Of a stretch of DNA of 64,000 nt, positions 16,473-25,904 are shown piece by piece. Where the stretch lies: NCBI RefSeq assembly GCF_000020005.1, contig NC_010718.1, forward strand, positions 501,001-565,000. Reading direction: 5' to 3'. Position 1 is the first letter of the stretch; the number at the start of each line of letters is the position of its first letter. This stretch comes from Natranaerobius thermophilus JW/NM-WN-LF (GTDB lineage: Bacteria; Bacillota; Natranaerobiia; Natranaerobiales; Natranaerobiaceae). The notes under the pieces are model-generated. The model saw only the letters and a program-made list of their open reading frames with translations. It was not told the origin of the DNA and did not search any database. The position numbers and the translations under genes were made by a program.

Positions 16473-18212
16473 TCAATCAGTTATTTTAGATCCCGGATCC
16501 TTAGGGATTCCCATCTTGTTTTTAATTACCTCCCAGATTTCCTCTTTTTCAAATCCTCTTCTCCAAGAGGCAACACCTGCCAAGTTATATTCATGAACTA
16601 AATTTAACCTTTTTTTAATTGACTCTTCAGTTTCAAGCCAGGTCCTGTATCGTGTGTCGTTATCTTCATATTCAGCGTAATATTGCTTAGTATCGTCATC
16701 AAAGGTGATATCTGCATCATTGTTTTCTAATATGTTTTTGATCTGTTCCATACCATAGGCAGATGAAGACACTGAAATTGAGCCATCATCGTTCTTTTCT
16801 TCTTCCCATAATCTAGTATAAAAAGGGATACCTAAGATAAGTTGATCATTGGGAACCACCGATAAAATTTCTTCTAAATTCTCTTCTACCCAGGGAAGAC
16901 TTGATACTGAACCTGCTACCGGGCTATCCCCCCAATGTTCATCATATGCCATAACCATAATATAGTCTACGGTCTTGCTAAAAGCATGTCTATCGTAACT
17001 TAAAGACCAATTTTCGCTTTGAGATATAAAGGTCACATCAATTGAAACCACTAACCCCTGTTCCCTTAAAAAAGGCGAAATTTCTCTGACAAACTGAGTA
17101 TAGGCATCTCTATCATCGATATGAATATTTTCAAAGTCTAAGTTGATACCGTCTAAATTATATATATCAGAATAAAGCAAAATTTGTTCAATTGCATTCC
17201 TTCTTGCCTCAGGGTCTTCTAAAAACTCAGAAGTTAGATCTGGATCAAAGTTATTGGAGAACAACCCCCATACTTGCATATCATTATCATGGGCCCAATT
17301 TACGTAAGATTTATCTGCTTGGTTGACAATATTACCTTCCGGATCTTGCAAGTGAAACCAGGTGGGACTGATCACATTCACCCCTGGTAAATCAGGGAGA
17401 TCATTGGGATTTGGATTTTCACTGATTACATGTTCCCAGGTCAAATTAATGGGTTCCCCGAAGGGACGGCTAGGGGGATCAACATCATCGTCTTCAATAT
17501 GTTTTTCTCTAATTGAAAGTTCATCTAAAGTTATATCACTACTTTGAACATAACCTAAATAACCCTTTTCGGTCCGTATAAAAAACCAATCTCCACTTTG
17601 ATGATATATGGTTATCTTAGATTGCTTGTCCAAACTTTCTATGATTCCAGTTCGAATACTTGGTTCTTCTCTAACCCTTGTTTCGTTTTCTTTGGCATAT
17701 CCTTTAAGTACCTGTTTTTCTAAATTATCTATTAAGACTAAATTATCATCTTGATTATGTTGGACAGTGATAGGGTAGAGTTCTTCCAAAATATCCGAGG
17801 GAAGAAAAGGCTCACCTTGGATAAGTTTTGGAGAGAACTGTAATTCTCTTTCTTCATCATTCACTGCAGCAGTTAAATTATCTGTTTGCATTTGGAAAAA
17901 TTTATTTTTGGTAGTTATTGTTATGTAGTCACCCTGATCATCGTAATATATGTAGGGGTCTAATGACTTCTCAATAAAACTTTTTGACAAATAAACTTCA
18001 TCTTCTACTAAAGCAGTATTTTCAGTTCCTAAATCTTGGTCTTCGTAAATGAGTCGTGTTTGTTCTGAGTCCGGATAGGGTTCTACCTTTTGGCGACTAG
18101 GTGTGAGGTAGAGATAAGTAAGTAAACTAGCCAAGATTAAAATGAAAATAATCAATCCTAAAATTAAAGTTGGAATATTAAATTTTAAAACAGTCTTTTT
18201 TTGAACTTCCAT
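16473..18212 (-). CDS. Membrane-anchored glycoside hydrolase family 18 protein with SH3-like domain
   Basis: 579 residues. One N-terminal membrane segment (about 15-40) anchors the protein outside the cell. Residues about 60-170 resemble the beta-rich copper-amine-oxidase-type N-terminal domain found in such proteins. An SH3b-like segment follows (NETRVREEPSIRTGIIESL through GYLGYVQSSD). The GH18 barrel has the catalytic DxxDxDxE-type motif as DGINLDFENI, and YIMVMAYDEHWG. Relatives include spore and peptidoglycan hydrolases such as YdhD/YaaH. ATG 18212 follows GAAAGGAAG; the in-frame ATG 18245 is upstream of that SD. Confidence 0.85.
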   Translation of the reverse strand: MEVQKKTVLKFNIPTLILGLIIFILILASLLTYLYLTPSRQKVEPYPDSEQTRLIYEDQDLGTENTALVEDEVYLSKSFIEKSLDPYIYYDDQGDYITITTKNKFFQMQTDNLTAAVNDEERELQFSPKLIQGEPFLPSDILEELYPITVQHNQDDNLVLIDNLEKQVLKGYAKENETRVREEPSIRTGIIESLDKQSKITIYHQSGDWFFIRTEKGYLGYVQSSDITLDELSIREKHIEDDDVDPPSRPFGEPINLTWEHVISENPNPNDLPDLPGVNVISPTWFHLQDPEGNIVNQADKSYVNWAHDNDMQVWGLFSNNFDPDLTSEFLEDPEARRNAIEQILLYSDIYNLDGINLDFENIHIDDRDAYTQFVREISPFLREQGLVVSIDVTFISQSENWSLSYDRHAFSKTVDYIMVMAYDEHWGDSPVAGSVSSLPWVEENLEEILSVVPNDQLILGIPFYTRLWEEEKNDDGSISVSSSAYGMEQIKNILENNDADITFDDDTKQYYAEYEDNDTRYRTWLETEESIKKRLNLVHEYNLAGVASWRRGFEKEEIWEVIKNKMGIPKDPGSKITD

Positions 18213-18333
18213 TATTTTTGACTTCCTTTCTTTAATATTTGTCATAATTATAGCATAAAAAATGGTAACTTTGAGAACCTTAGAAACGAGTTACTTGATT
18301 AATTATTAAGAACATGAAAAGGGGGAACATATT

Positions 18334-18522
18334 TTGAGAGTTGAAGTTGATCAAGATCTATGTATAAGTTGTGGTCTCTGTGTAGATGAGTGTCCTGAGG
18401 TTTTTGAATGGAATGATGATGGAAAGGCTGAGGAAAAAGCAAAAGAAGTACCTGAAAATAGCCAAACAGAAGCTAAACAGGCGGTAGAAGGATGTCCTAC
18501 CGATGCTATTAAAGAATTATAA
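18334..18522 (+). CDS. Ferredoxin, single [4Fe-4S]
   Basis: 62-residue electron carrier. [12 protein letters not shown] gives the first three ligands (C-x2-C-x2-C) and the C-terminal EGCPTDAI the fourth, the pattern of one-cluster clostridial or Thermotoga-type ferredoxins. It is strongly acidic. TTG 18334 follows AAAGGGGGAA. It is monocistronic and could supply Rnf and other ferredoxin-dependent enzymes encoded nearby. Confidence 0.9.
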   Translation: MRVEVDQDLCISCGLCVDECPEVFEWNDDGKAEEKAKEVPENSQTEAKQAVEGCPTDAIKEL

Positions 18523-18557
18523 CTAACTTTAAAGTTATATCGTTTTGGATACCTTAT

Positions 18558-18597
18558 AGAGAGGCTGTTCTCAATAGTTTTGGAACAGCCTCTCTTA
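18558..18597 (+). terminator. Terminator after ferredoxin gene
   Basis: 13-bp stem AGAGAGGCTGTTC (18558-18570) / GAACAGCCTCTCT (18583-18595), then TTAT. Confidence 0.75.
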
Positions 18598-18757
18598 TAT
18601 TGGTGAAATTGTATTTGGTGGGCTAGTATCATTGTTGCTTTATCATTCATATTCTAGTATTATTACAGGAGAATATCCCGGAAAAATAGAAGACTTTTCT
18701 TGCAAAATTGCTAGTAAGATGTTTAAATTGCTAGTTAGAAGTTTGAGGGGCGATTTT

Positions 18758-19696
18758 ATGGGAAGCAACAAAATTAATAGTTCATCAACTCAAAAAGTTT
18801 CCTTGGTAACTATTACAGTTAACGGTGCTTTAGCAATTTTCAAAGCCATATTTGGCATTTTCTTTAATAGTGCTGCTTTGTTGGCCGATGCATTTCACTC
18901 CATCAGCGATATCCTATCTAGTGGAATAGTTTTTTTGGGTATAAAATTTGCCAATAAACCCGCGGACAACTCTCACCATTACGGTCATGGTAAACTTGAA
19001 TCAGTGGCTTCTAAAGTAGTTGCTCTGGTGTTAATTGTAACAGCTTTGCTACTTGGACATAATGCCATCAATATGTTTTTTCAACCGGCTACTTTGCCTG
19101 GAACAGGGGCATTGATAGGAGCTTTTGTTTCAATAATAGTGAAAGAATTACTTTATCGTTACAATATTACAATGGGTGAACGCTATCAAAGTAGTGCTTT
19201 AAAGGCTGACGCATGGCACAATCGTTCTGATGCTATCACTTCAGTTGCAGCCTTGATCGGGGTTGCAGGGGCTCGTCTAGGTTTTCCCGCTTTAGACCCT
19301 TTAGGAGCTTTGATAGTATCTGTTTTAATACTTAAAGTAGGTATAGAAATATATTTAACATCAATTAAAGAATTAATTGATACAGCCCCTACAACACAAG
19401 TGATTTCGGAAATTGAAAGAATCGTAAATGAAACTGAGGGGATAGAAAATGTACATGATATAAAGGCTAGATATCATGGTACCGACGTATTTGTTGATAT
19501 TAAAGTGTGTGTTGATAGAAATAAAACTGTGGCCCAGGGACACCATTATGCAGGAACTGCTAAACACAAGATTATCCATGAAATACCACAAATTAGAGAT
19601 GTTTTAATTCATGTAAATCCTTGCAAAGATGATGTTCCTCAATGTAGTGACTGCCATGAAGCTATTTGCAGTGAGGCTAAGGAGAGAACATCTTGA
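18758..19696 (+). CDS. Cation diffusion facilitator family transporter
   Basis: Metal2+/H+ antiporter of 312 residues with six membrane segments and a C-terminal cytoplasmic domain. Metal-site motifs are ADAFHSISD in the second membrane segment and ADAWHNRSD in the fifth; a His-rich linker HHYGHGKLES joins helices. C-terminal Cys/His-rich tail (CSDCHEAICSEA). ATG 18758 follows GAGGGG. An in-frame ATG at 18632 would add 42 residues but lacks this SD. The 3' end is close to nth; metal specificity (Zn, Fe, Mn) is not readable. Confidence 0.9.
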   Translation: MGSNKINSSSTQKVSLVTITVNGALAIFKAIFGIFFNSAALLADAFHSISDILSSGIVFLGIKFANKPADNSHHYGHGKLESVASKVVALVLIVTALLLGHNAINMFFQPATLPGTGALIGAFVSIIVKELLYRYNITMGERYQSSALKADAWHNRSDAITSVAALIGVAGARLGFPALDPLGALIVSVLILKVGIEIYLTSIKELIDTAPTTQVISEIERIVNETEGIENVHDIKARYHGTDVFVDIKVCVDRNKTVAQGHHYAGTAKHKIIHEIPQIRDVLIHVNPCKDDVPQCSDCHEAICSEAKERTS

Positions 19697-19730
19697 AAAT
19701 AAGGATGATGTGTTAAAGGATGATGTATTT

Positions 19731-20387
19731 ATGGAGAAAAAAGAGGCTGAACAAATATTATCTAAGTTGAAAGCTAATTACCCTAGTGCGAGAACTGCCT
19801 TAAAGTTTAACTCACCTTTTGAGTTGTTAATTGCAACAATCTTATCGGCTCAGTGTACTGATATTAGGGTTAATGAAATTACTAAAGAACTATTTGAATT
19901 AGCTAATACTCCTCAAGATATTTTAAAACTTGGCCGCCCACGACTAATACAAATAATAAAAGGGGCTGGCTTATATAAAAACAAAAGTAAAAACATCCTG
20001 GAAACATGTGAAATTTTAGTAGATGAATATGAAGGAGAAGTTCCTGCTAAGAGAGAAGAATTGGAAAAACTACCGGGAGTAGGTAGAAAAACGGCTAATG
20101 TAGTTTTGGCTAATGCTTTTAACATTCCTGCCTTTGCGGTAGATACTCATGTTTTACGGGTGTCCAAAAGATTGGGATTGACTGATAAAGAGGACCCCCG
20201 CGGAGTGGAACAAGACCTTATGTCAGTATTTGATAGAGATGACTGGAATGTAGGACATCATTTATTAATATACCACGGACGAGCAGTATGTAAGGCCAGG
20301 AAGCCTCAATGTGAAAATTGCAGTATTATAGAACATTGTAAGTACTATCATGATAACTATCAATATCCAAACAGTACGGGGAGATAA
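19731..20387 (+). CDS. nth: Endonuclease III
   Basis: 218-residue bifunctional DNA glycosylase/AP lyase removing oxidised pyrimidines. Helix-hairpin-helix ELEKLPGVGRKTANVV contains the catalytic Lys, followed by the catalytic Asp in AVDTHVLRV. The C-terminal [4Fe-4S] loop is C-x6-C-x2-C-x5-C (CKARKPQCENCSIIEHC). ATG 19731 gives the standard length; longer in-frame starts would overlap the CDF gene. queG follows 1 base after the stop, so the two are likely co-transcribed. Confidence 0.94.
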   Translation: MEKKEAEQILSKLKANYPSARTALKFNSPFELLIATILSAQCTDIRVNEITKELFELANTPQDILKLGRPRLIQIIKGAGLYKNKSKNILETCEILVDEYEGEVPAKREELEKLPGVGRKTANVVLANAFNIPAFAVDTHVLRVSKRLGLTDKEDPRGVEQDLMSVFDRDDWNVGHHLLIYHGRAVCKARKPQCENCSIIEHCKYYHDNYQYPNSTGR

Positions 20388-20388
20388 T

Positions 20389-21603
20389 ATGAACAGCTTA
20401 AGCAAACTGCGACAAATGGCTTTAAATAATGGCTTTGTTTCTACTGGAGTCATTTCTCCTGATGAGTATAAAGAAGGGAAATCAAGACAGGAGCAAGCTC
20501 AAGCTCGAGGGCATCTGATGCCATTTATCAATAAATCACAAAATTTAGCTACTAGAGTAAATCCTTCTAAATACGCAAATTGGGTAAAAACTGTCATTTT
20601 AGTCCTATATCCTTACGGCGGGTCTAATGGGAATCATCCCCCAAAGCCAGATGATGGCGTGTTACGAGGTAGATTTTCGAAAATTTCCTGGGGAAGAGAC
20701 TATCACTTAGTAGTTAAGAAAGCTTTGCAAGATTTAGCTAGTGATTTGGTAAATGAGGATATCATCTCGGAGACTTATGAAACATTTATTGACACCAGCC
20801 CTTTTGCTGAGCGAGAACTTGCCTTTAGAGCTGGATTAGGTTACCCAGGCAGACATGGTTGTTTAATTAATCCAACTTATGGCTCCTTTGTGGTAATTGG
20901 TGGAATTTTAACTGATACAATGTTACCTACTAATGAACAACCTGTCGATGAGATTTTTTCTACTTGTAAATCTTGTGATGAATGTATTACAGTATGTCCT
21001 GGGAAAGCCCTGGAAGACTCTAATCATGAGAGTAAAATACAACTAGAAAATTGCGCAGCTTACCTAACAGTGGTCAAAGGAATAATTCCTCGCAAGAAAC
21101 GTCCTATTATTAAAGATTATTTATATGGCTGTGATGAGTGTCAGAATGTTTGCCCTGAAAATTCAAGTAATAATTTTGGTTCCACTAATAATGATTGCGT
21201 AAAAACCTTTTCTTTGCCAAAATGGGATGAACAACACCTGACAATAGAAGATCTGTATCCTCAAATAACTAAAATTTTAAATTTAAGCAATCAAACATTT
21301 AGAAAAAAGTATAAGGATAATGCAGTCTTTTGGCGCGGCAAACAAGTTCTTAAGAGAAATGCTGTTATTGCTTTGGGAAATTTAAAAGATCCCAAGGGAT
21401 TACCACTTATACTAGAAACATTAGCTAATCCAAGTCCTATTATCAGGGCGCATGTACCCTGGTCTCTGGAACAAATTAGTACCCAATTGCCTATTCATAA
21501 AAAGAGTTGGATATATCACAAATTGGAGCAGCAATATTTGAAAGAATCAGACCCGCTAGTAATTGATGAACTGAAGTCTTCACTGTTAAATTTGTCGAAA
21601 TAA
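20389..21603 (+). CDS. queG: Epoxyqueuosine reductase QueG
   Basis: 404-residue cobalamin- and Fe-S-dependent enzyme for the last step of queuosine synthesis in tRNA. Two [4Fe-4S] ferredoxin motifs occur as CKSCDECITVCPGKAL and CDECQNVCPEN, and the region around FAERELAFRAGLGYPGRHG is the family's core. A HEAT-like C-terminal tail (about residues 325-400) is present, as in longer QueG forms. ATG 20389 follows GGGGA and overlaps nothing. It belongs to the nth unit. Confidence 0.9.
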   Translation: MNSLSKLRQMALNNGFVSTGVISPDEYKEGKSRQEQAQARGHLMPFINKSQNLATRVNPSKYANWVKTVILVLYPYGGSNGNHPPKPDDGVLRGRFSKISWGRDYHLVVKKALQDLASDLVNEDIISETYETFIDTSPFAERELAFRAGLGYPGRHGCLINPTYGSFVVIGGILTDTMLPTNEQPVDEIFSTCKSCDECITVCPGKALEDSNHESKIQLENCAAYLTVVKGIIPRKKRPIIKDYLYGCDECQNVCPENSSNNFGSTNNDCVKTFSLPKWDEQHLTIEDLYPQITKILNLSNQTFRKKYKDNAVFWRGKQVLKRNAVIALGNLKDPKGLPLILETLANPSPIIRAHVPWSLEQISTQLPIHKKSWIYHKLEQQYLKESDPLVIDELKSSLLNLSK

Positions 21604-21704
21604 GTCTTTTATTAAAATATAGCTTATGATAAAATACTTTATTGTGATGAGTTTGTTATATTTTTTATCTAAATCGAGAAATCTTTAACAAGGGAGGGTA
21701 AGTG

Positions 21705-23027
21705 ATGGCTAATCAAACTTTTCCAGGTGGCATTTCTCCTGGTCATTTTAAAGATACTAAGGACAAGCCTATAGAATCCTTGGAACTTCCCAAAAAAGTT
21801 TATATACCTATGGAGCAGCATATTGGTGCCCCCTGCACTCCAACTGTGGAAGTTGGGGATTATGTAAAAACAGGTCAAAAGATTGGAGAAAGTGATAAAT
21901 TTGTATCAGCTCCAGTCCATGCCAGCATATCTGGTGAAGTTGTGGACATTGTTCAGTATAATCATCCTTTAGGTAACACATCTCAAACTGTAGTAATTGA
22001 ATCTGATGGGCAGGATGAACCGGATTATCAGGATGAAGAACAAACAGTTAATTTGGATAGCTTCTCAGCTGAAGAAATTAAAAATGTAGTCAAAGAAGCC
22101 GGAATCGTCGGCTTAGGAGGTGCTACATTTCCAACTCATGTTAAAATTTCTCCTCCTGAGGACAAGCCTATTGATACGGTGTTGATTAATGGTGCTGAAT
22201 GTGAACCTTTTTTAACATCAGACCACAGGCTCATGGTTGAGCAAGCAGAAAAAATTATATTTGGGTTGCGGGCTATTATGAAAGCCGTCAACTGTGACAG
22301 AGGCATAATTGCCATTGAAGATAATAAACCTGATGCTGTTGAGGCTATGAATTCCTTGGTAACTGATGATGACTCTTTAGAAGTGATGACTTTTGAAACT
22401 AAATATCCTCAGGGAGCGGAAAAACAGCTGATCAAAGCAGCCTTAGATAGAGAGGTTCCCTCAGGCGGACTCCCCATGGATGTAGGTTGTGTTGTAAATA
22501 ATACCGGCACTGCTTTAGCTGTGGCTGATGCTTTAAGGACTAATAAACCAATTTTGGAGAGAGTTGTAACTATTTCTGGTCCTGGAATCGAACAATCGGG
22601 TAACTTTATGGTTAGACTTGGAACCCTGGCTTCAGATTTGATTGAACAGCTAGGTGGAATGGGGGATCAAACGAGAAAAATCATTATGGGTGGCCCTATG
22701 ATGGGAATTAGTCAGCCAAATGCTGATTTTCCAGTGATTAAAGGAACATCCGGTGTCTTACTTCTAACTGATCAAGAGGTACAGATTTTTGAAGAAAGAC
22801 CATGTATAAACTGTGGCCGTTGTGTTGACAGTTGTCCGATTTCTTTATTGCCCAATTTACTAGGGACTTTTATGGAGCATGAACGCCCAGACAAAGCAGA
22901 GGATTTTAATGCTCTCGACTGTATTGAATGTGGTTGTTGTACCTATATCTGCCCTGCTCGACGTCCCCTAGTACATTATATCAGGGTGGCTAAAGGCGAA
23001 ATAATGGCAAAACGGCAAAACAAGTAA
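21705..23027 (+). CDS. rnfC: Rnf complex subunit RnfC
   Basis: Peripheral cytoplasmic NADH-binding subunit of the Rnf ferredoxin:NAD+ oxidoreductase, 440 residues. N-terminal biotinyl/barrel-sandwich-like segment HIGAPCTPTVEVGDYVKTGQ, NADH/FMN-binding region GIVGLGGATFPTHVK, NGAECEPFLTSDHR, and two C-terminal [4Fe-4S] motifs CINCGRCVDSCP and CIECGCCTYICPA. ATG 21705 is behind GGGAGGGTAAG. First gene of the C-D-G-E-A-B cluster. A second RnfC is encoded at 60520. Confidence 0.95.
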   Translation: MANQTFPGGISPGHFKDTKDKPIESLELPKKVYIPMEQHIGAPCTPTVEVGDYVKTGQKIGESDKFVSAPVHASISGEVVDIVQYNHPLGNTSQTVVIESDGQDEPDYQDEEQTVNLDSFSAEEIKNVVKEAGIVGLGGATFPTHVKISPPEDKPIDTVLINGAECEPFLTSDHRLMVEQAEKIIFGLRAIMKAVNCDRGIIAIEDNKPDAVEAMNSLVTDDDSLEVMTFETKYPQGAEKQLIKAALDREVPSGGLPMDVGCVVNNTGTALAVADALRTNKPILERVVTISGPGIEQSGNFMVRLGTLASDLIEQLGGMGDQTRKIIMGGPMMGISQPNADFPVIKGTSGVLLLTDQEVQIFEERPCINCGRCVDSCPISLLPNLLGTFMEHERPDKAEDFNALDCIECGCCTYICPARRPLVHYIRVAKGEIMAKRQNK

Positions 23028-23061
23028 ATTCTAATTAAGAAGAGATTGGAGGGTAGTTAGA

Positions 23062-23988
23062 ATGGCGAATAAATTAGTAGTATCTTCTTCACCACACTTG
23101 CGAACACCTGAATCAGTAGACAGTATAATGAGAGATGTTTTGATTGCTCTGATTCCACCATTAATAGTCAGTGCCTGGTTATTTAGTTTATATTCAATTT
23201 GGATGGTAGTTGTGGCTACGGTGGTTTGCATGGTGAGCGAAGCAGTTATGGTTCATAAATCTGTAAGTCTTTCTAAAATTAAAGGCGATTGGAGTGCCGC
23301 CGTAACAGGGGTTATTTATGGATTGAGCTTGCCGCCTGGAACTCCGTGGTGGGTAGTAGCCATTGGAGCGTTTATAGCTATCTCTGTAGGAAAACATGTA
23401 TTTGGTGGATTAGGCTACAATATTTTCAATCCAGCACTTGTAGGGCGAGCTTTTGTTGTGCTAGCATGGCCCAGTTACTTAACACATTGGACAGAGCCAT
23501 TCCAAGCCGTTGATTTTGATTCAGCAACAGCGGCTACTCCACTAGTAGTGGATTCCGATGCGGTATCCTTGTCTGATTTGTTTGTAGGAACCACTGGGGG
23601 TTCTATTGGTGAGACATCAATATTAGCAATTTTACTAGGTGCTGTATTCCTGCTGGTAAAAGGTCATATTGATATTAGAATACCGGCAGCATATATGGGT
23701 GCTGTAGCTGTAATGGCCTTAGTAACTGGCCAGGATATTATGTATCATTTATTTAGCGGCAGTGCTTTTTTTGCTGCGGTTTATATGGCTACTTGTATGG
23801 TAACCTCACCTTATACTAAGACTGGTAAATTGATATTTGGTTTCGGTTGTGGCCTCTTCACAGCATTGTTCAGGATGTTCGGATCTGCACCTGAAGGAGT
23901 GACATATGCAATCTTGCTGATGAATGCCCTAGTGCCATTTATTAACAAGTATACCAGGCCCAAAATTTATGGGGAGGTGTCCAACTAA
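23062..23988 (+). CDS. rnfD: Rnf complex subunit RnfD
   Basis: Membrane subunit (308 residues, many membrane segments) related to NqrB. The covalent FMN site fits the ApbE target pattern Dxx(S/T)xAT, seen here as DSATAATPL at about residues 153-161; it differs from the common SGAT form. GGLGYNIFNPALVGRAF is a family hallmark. Its stop is immediately followed by the rnfG ATG. RnfD relays electrons from RnfG to RnfC while helping ion translocation. Confidence 0.94.
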   Translation: MANKLVVSSSPHLRTPESVDSIMRDVLIALIPPLIVSAWLFSLYSIWMVVVATVVCMVSEAVMVHKSVSLSKIKGDWSAAVTGVIYGLSLPPGTPWWVVAIGAFIAISVGKHVFGGLGYNIFNPALVGRAFVVLAWPSYLTHWTEPFQAVDFDSATAATPLVVDSDAVSLSDLFVGTTGGSIGETSILAILLGAVFLLVKGHIDIRIPAAYMGAVAVMALVTGQDIMYHLFSGSAFFAAVYMATCMVTSPYTKTGKLIFGFGCGLFTALFRMFGSAPEGVTYAILLMNALVPFINKYTRPKIYGEVSN

Positions 23989-24522
23989 ATGAAACTTAAT
24001 GATCTGTTAAAATTAGGTGGAGTTTTAATGGTGGTTGCTGCGCTCTCAGCCACCTTGCTAGGTTTTTCCAATTCTTATACTGATCCCATCATCCAGGAAA
24101 GGCGAATGGAGCAACTGGAAAACTCCATGTTTGAATTCTTTCCTGAAGCAGAAGAATTTATCATCGACGAGATTGATGAACAAGAATATTATGTAGTGAA
24201 AACAGAGGGTGAAGTGAGCGGAGTAGCTACTGTAGTTGATCCAGGAGGATACGGAGGAAGAATTGAAATGATGGTTGCTGCCGATGCAGAAGGTACCGTT
24301 AGTGGTGTTGATATATTATCTCATGCTGAAACACCTGGACTTGGTAGTGAAATAGAGGAACCCGAGTGGTTACAACAATTTATCGGTTTATCTGCCTCAC
24401 AAGATATCATGGGAGAGGAAAAAGTAGATATAATCTCAGGTGCTACAGTGAGCAGTGAAGCTGTAATAGAAGGTGTCGAATTGGCCCTTGACAATATAGT
24501 TGAAGATTATTTAGGAAACTAA
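23989..24522 (+). CDS. rnfG: Rnf complex subunit RnfG
   Basis: 177-residue FMN-binding subunit with one N-terminal membrane segment (about 9-28) and an extracytoplasmic FMN_bind domain. The covalent attachment site is DIISGATVSS (target Thr). The mature domain is strongly acidic. It starts at the base after the rnfD stop, so translation is coupled. ApbE, needed for FMN attachment, is encoded at 33614. Confidence 0.94.
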   Translation: MKLNDLLKLGGVLMVVAALSATLLGFSNSYTDPIIQERRMEQLENSMFEFFPEAEEFIIDEIDEQEYYVVKTEGEVSGVATVVDPGGYGGRIEMMVAADAEGTVSGVDILSHAETPGLGSEIEEPEWLQQFIGLSASQDIMGEEKVDIISGATVSSEAVIEGVELALDNIVEDYLGN

Positions 24523-24560
24523 TGAAAACTGACTAAATGCAGGAAACGGGGGTGACTTTA

Positions 24561-25181
24561 TTGAAATTTAGTGAAGCTTTTACGCAAGGTTTACTAAAAG
24601 AAAATGGTTTGTATAGGCAACTTTTAGGACTGTGCCCAGCCTTGGCTGTTACACAAACTGCTATGAATAGCTTGGGTTTAGGTGCCGCTACAATGGCTGT
24701 TTTGCTTGCTGCCAATATAGTGATTTCTTTAGTTAAAAATCTTATTCCCAAAAAAATAAGAATTCCTTCATATATAGTCATTATAGCAACCTTTGTTACT
24801 ATAGTAGACATGTTCTTAGAAGCTTTCACACCGGATCTTCACGCTGCTTTGGGAATATTTATTCCATTAATTGTCACCAACTGCTTAATCTTGGGACGAG
24901 CTGAGGCCTTTGCCTCCAAAGAAAAAGTAACTTCAGCCATTGGAGACGCTTTGGGTATGGGTATTGGCTTTACCTTGGGGTTACTGTCCCTAGGAGTAGT
25001 TAGAGAGCTATTCGGTAAAGGTAGCTTGTTTGGTTGGCCTGTACTCCATGAACTATTCGGGGCTTTTGGATTAGAATTTCAGCCAGCCTTGATTTTCATC
25101 CAACCAGCTGGTGCATTCTTTGCCCTAGGTATCCTTCTAGCCCTAATGAATATAGTCTACAAGCGTTTGCAGTATGATTAA
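24561..25181 (+). CDS. rnfE: Rnf complex subunit RnfE
   Basis: 206-residue membrane subunit with six segments. It forms, with RnfA, the intramembrane Fe-S site that passes electrons across the membrane. LLGLCPALAVTQTA and IVTNCLILGRAEAFA provide the conserved Cys residues. TTG 24561 is preferred over ATG 24537 since the SD GGGGGTGA lies between them and gives the usual N-terminus. A 109-base gap separates it from rnfA. Confidence 0.93.
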   Translation: MKFSEAFTQGLLKENGLYRQLLGLCPALAVTQTAMNSLGLGAATMAVLLAANIVISLVKNLIPKKIRIPSYIVIIATFVTIVDMFLEAFTPDLHAALGIFIPLIVTNCLILGRAEAFASKEKVTSAIGDALGMGIGFTLGLLSLGVVRELFGKGSLFGWPVLHELFGAFGLEFQPALIFIQPAGAFFALGILLALMNIVYKRLQYD

Positions 25182-25290
25182 TAAGAAACGGCTGCTATTA
25201 CTTAAAGTACCTTGTAAGTCGATATAGTAATACAGGGAGAGTAAGTGATTACTGAGTTGGTAGTAACTAGAGTGGAAAGGGGGCTTAATA

Positions 25291-25866
25291 ATGGAAGAAT
25301 TATTGGCGATATTTATTGGCGCCATTTTTGTCAATAATATAGTATTGATTCAGTTTTTGGGAATATGTCCTTTTTTAGGAGTTTCCAAAAAAGTAGAAAC
25401 AGCAGTGGGAATGGGCTTAGCCGTAACTTTTATTATGACCTTGGCTTCAATTATTACCTGGTTAATCCATGAAATGATTTTGGTGCCCTTTGAAGCTGAG
25501 TATCTAGAATATGTTGCATATATTCTAGTAATTGCTTCCCTAGTACAGTTTATTGAGATGTTACTTGAAAAGGTAAGTCCTAATTTATATAAAGCACTTG
25601 GGATCTATTTGCCTTTAATAACTACCAACTGTGCTATTTTAGGCCTAGCTTTGCAAAACATTTTAGAAGGTTACAACTTACTAGAATCTACAATTCATGG
25701 CGTTGGAGCTGGCATAGGCTTTACTGTAGCCCTGGTAGTTATGGCAGGTATTAGAGAACAGTTGGAATTCGCTAAAATGCCCAATTTATTTCAAGGTGCT
25801 TCAGTGGCATTTATTATAGCAGGAATTCTTTCCATTGCTTTTACTGGTTTTCTTGGTGTAATATAA
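25291..25866 (+). CDS. rnfA: Rnf complex subunit RnfA
   Basis: 191-residue partner of RnfE with six membrane segments in inverted topology. Conserved FLGICPFLGVSKK and LITTNCAILGLAL carry the Cys ligands of the shared Fe-S centre. ATG 25291 is behind GGAAAGGGGG. The order after RnfE and before RnfB is standard. Confidence 0.94.
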   Translation: MEELLAIFIGAIFVNNIVLIQFLGICPFLGVSKKVETAVGMGLAVTFIMTLASIITWLIHEMILVPFEAEYLEYVAYILVIASLVQFIEMLLEKVSPNLYKALGIYLPLITTNCAILGLALQNILEGYNLLESTIHGVGAGIGFTVALVVMAGIREQLEFAKMPNLFQGASVAFIIAGILSIAFTGFLGVI

Positions 25867-25904
25867 TGAATAGAGGTAGAGGTTGAACTTGGGAGGTGAA
25901 ATAA

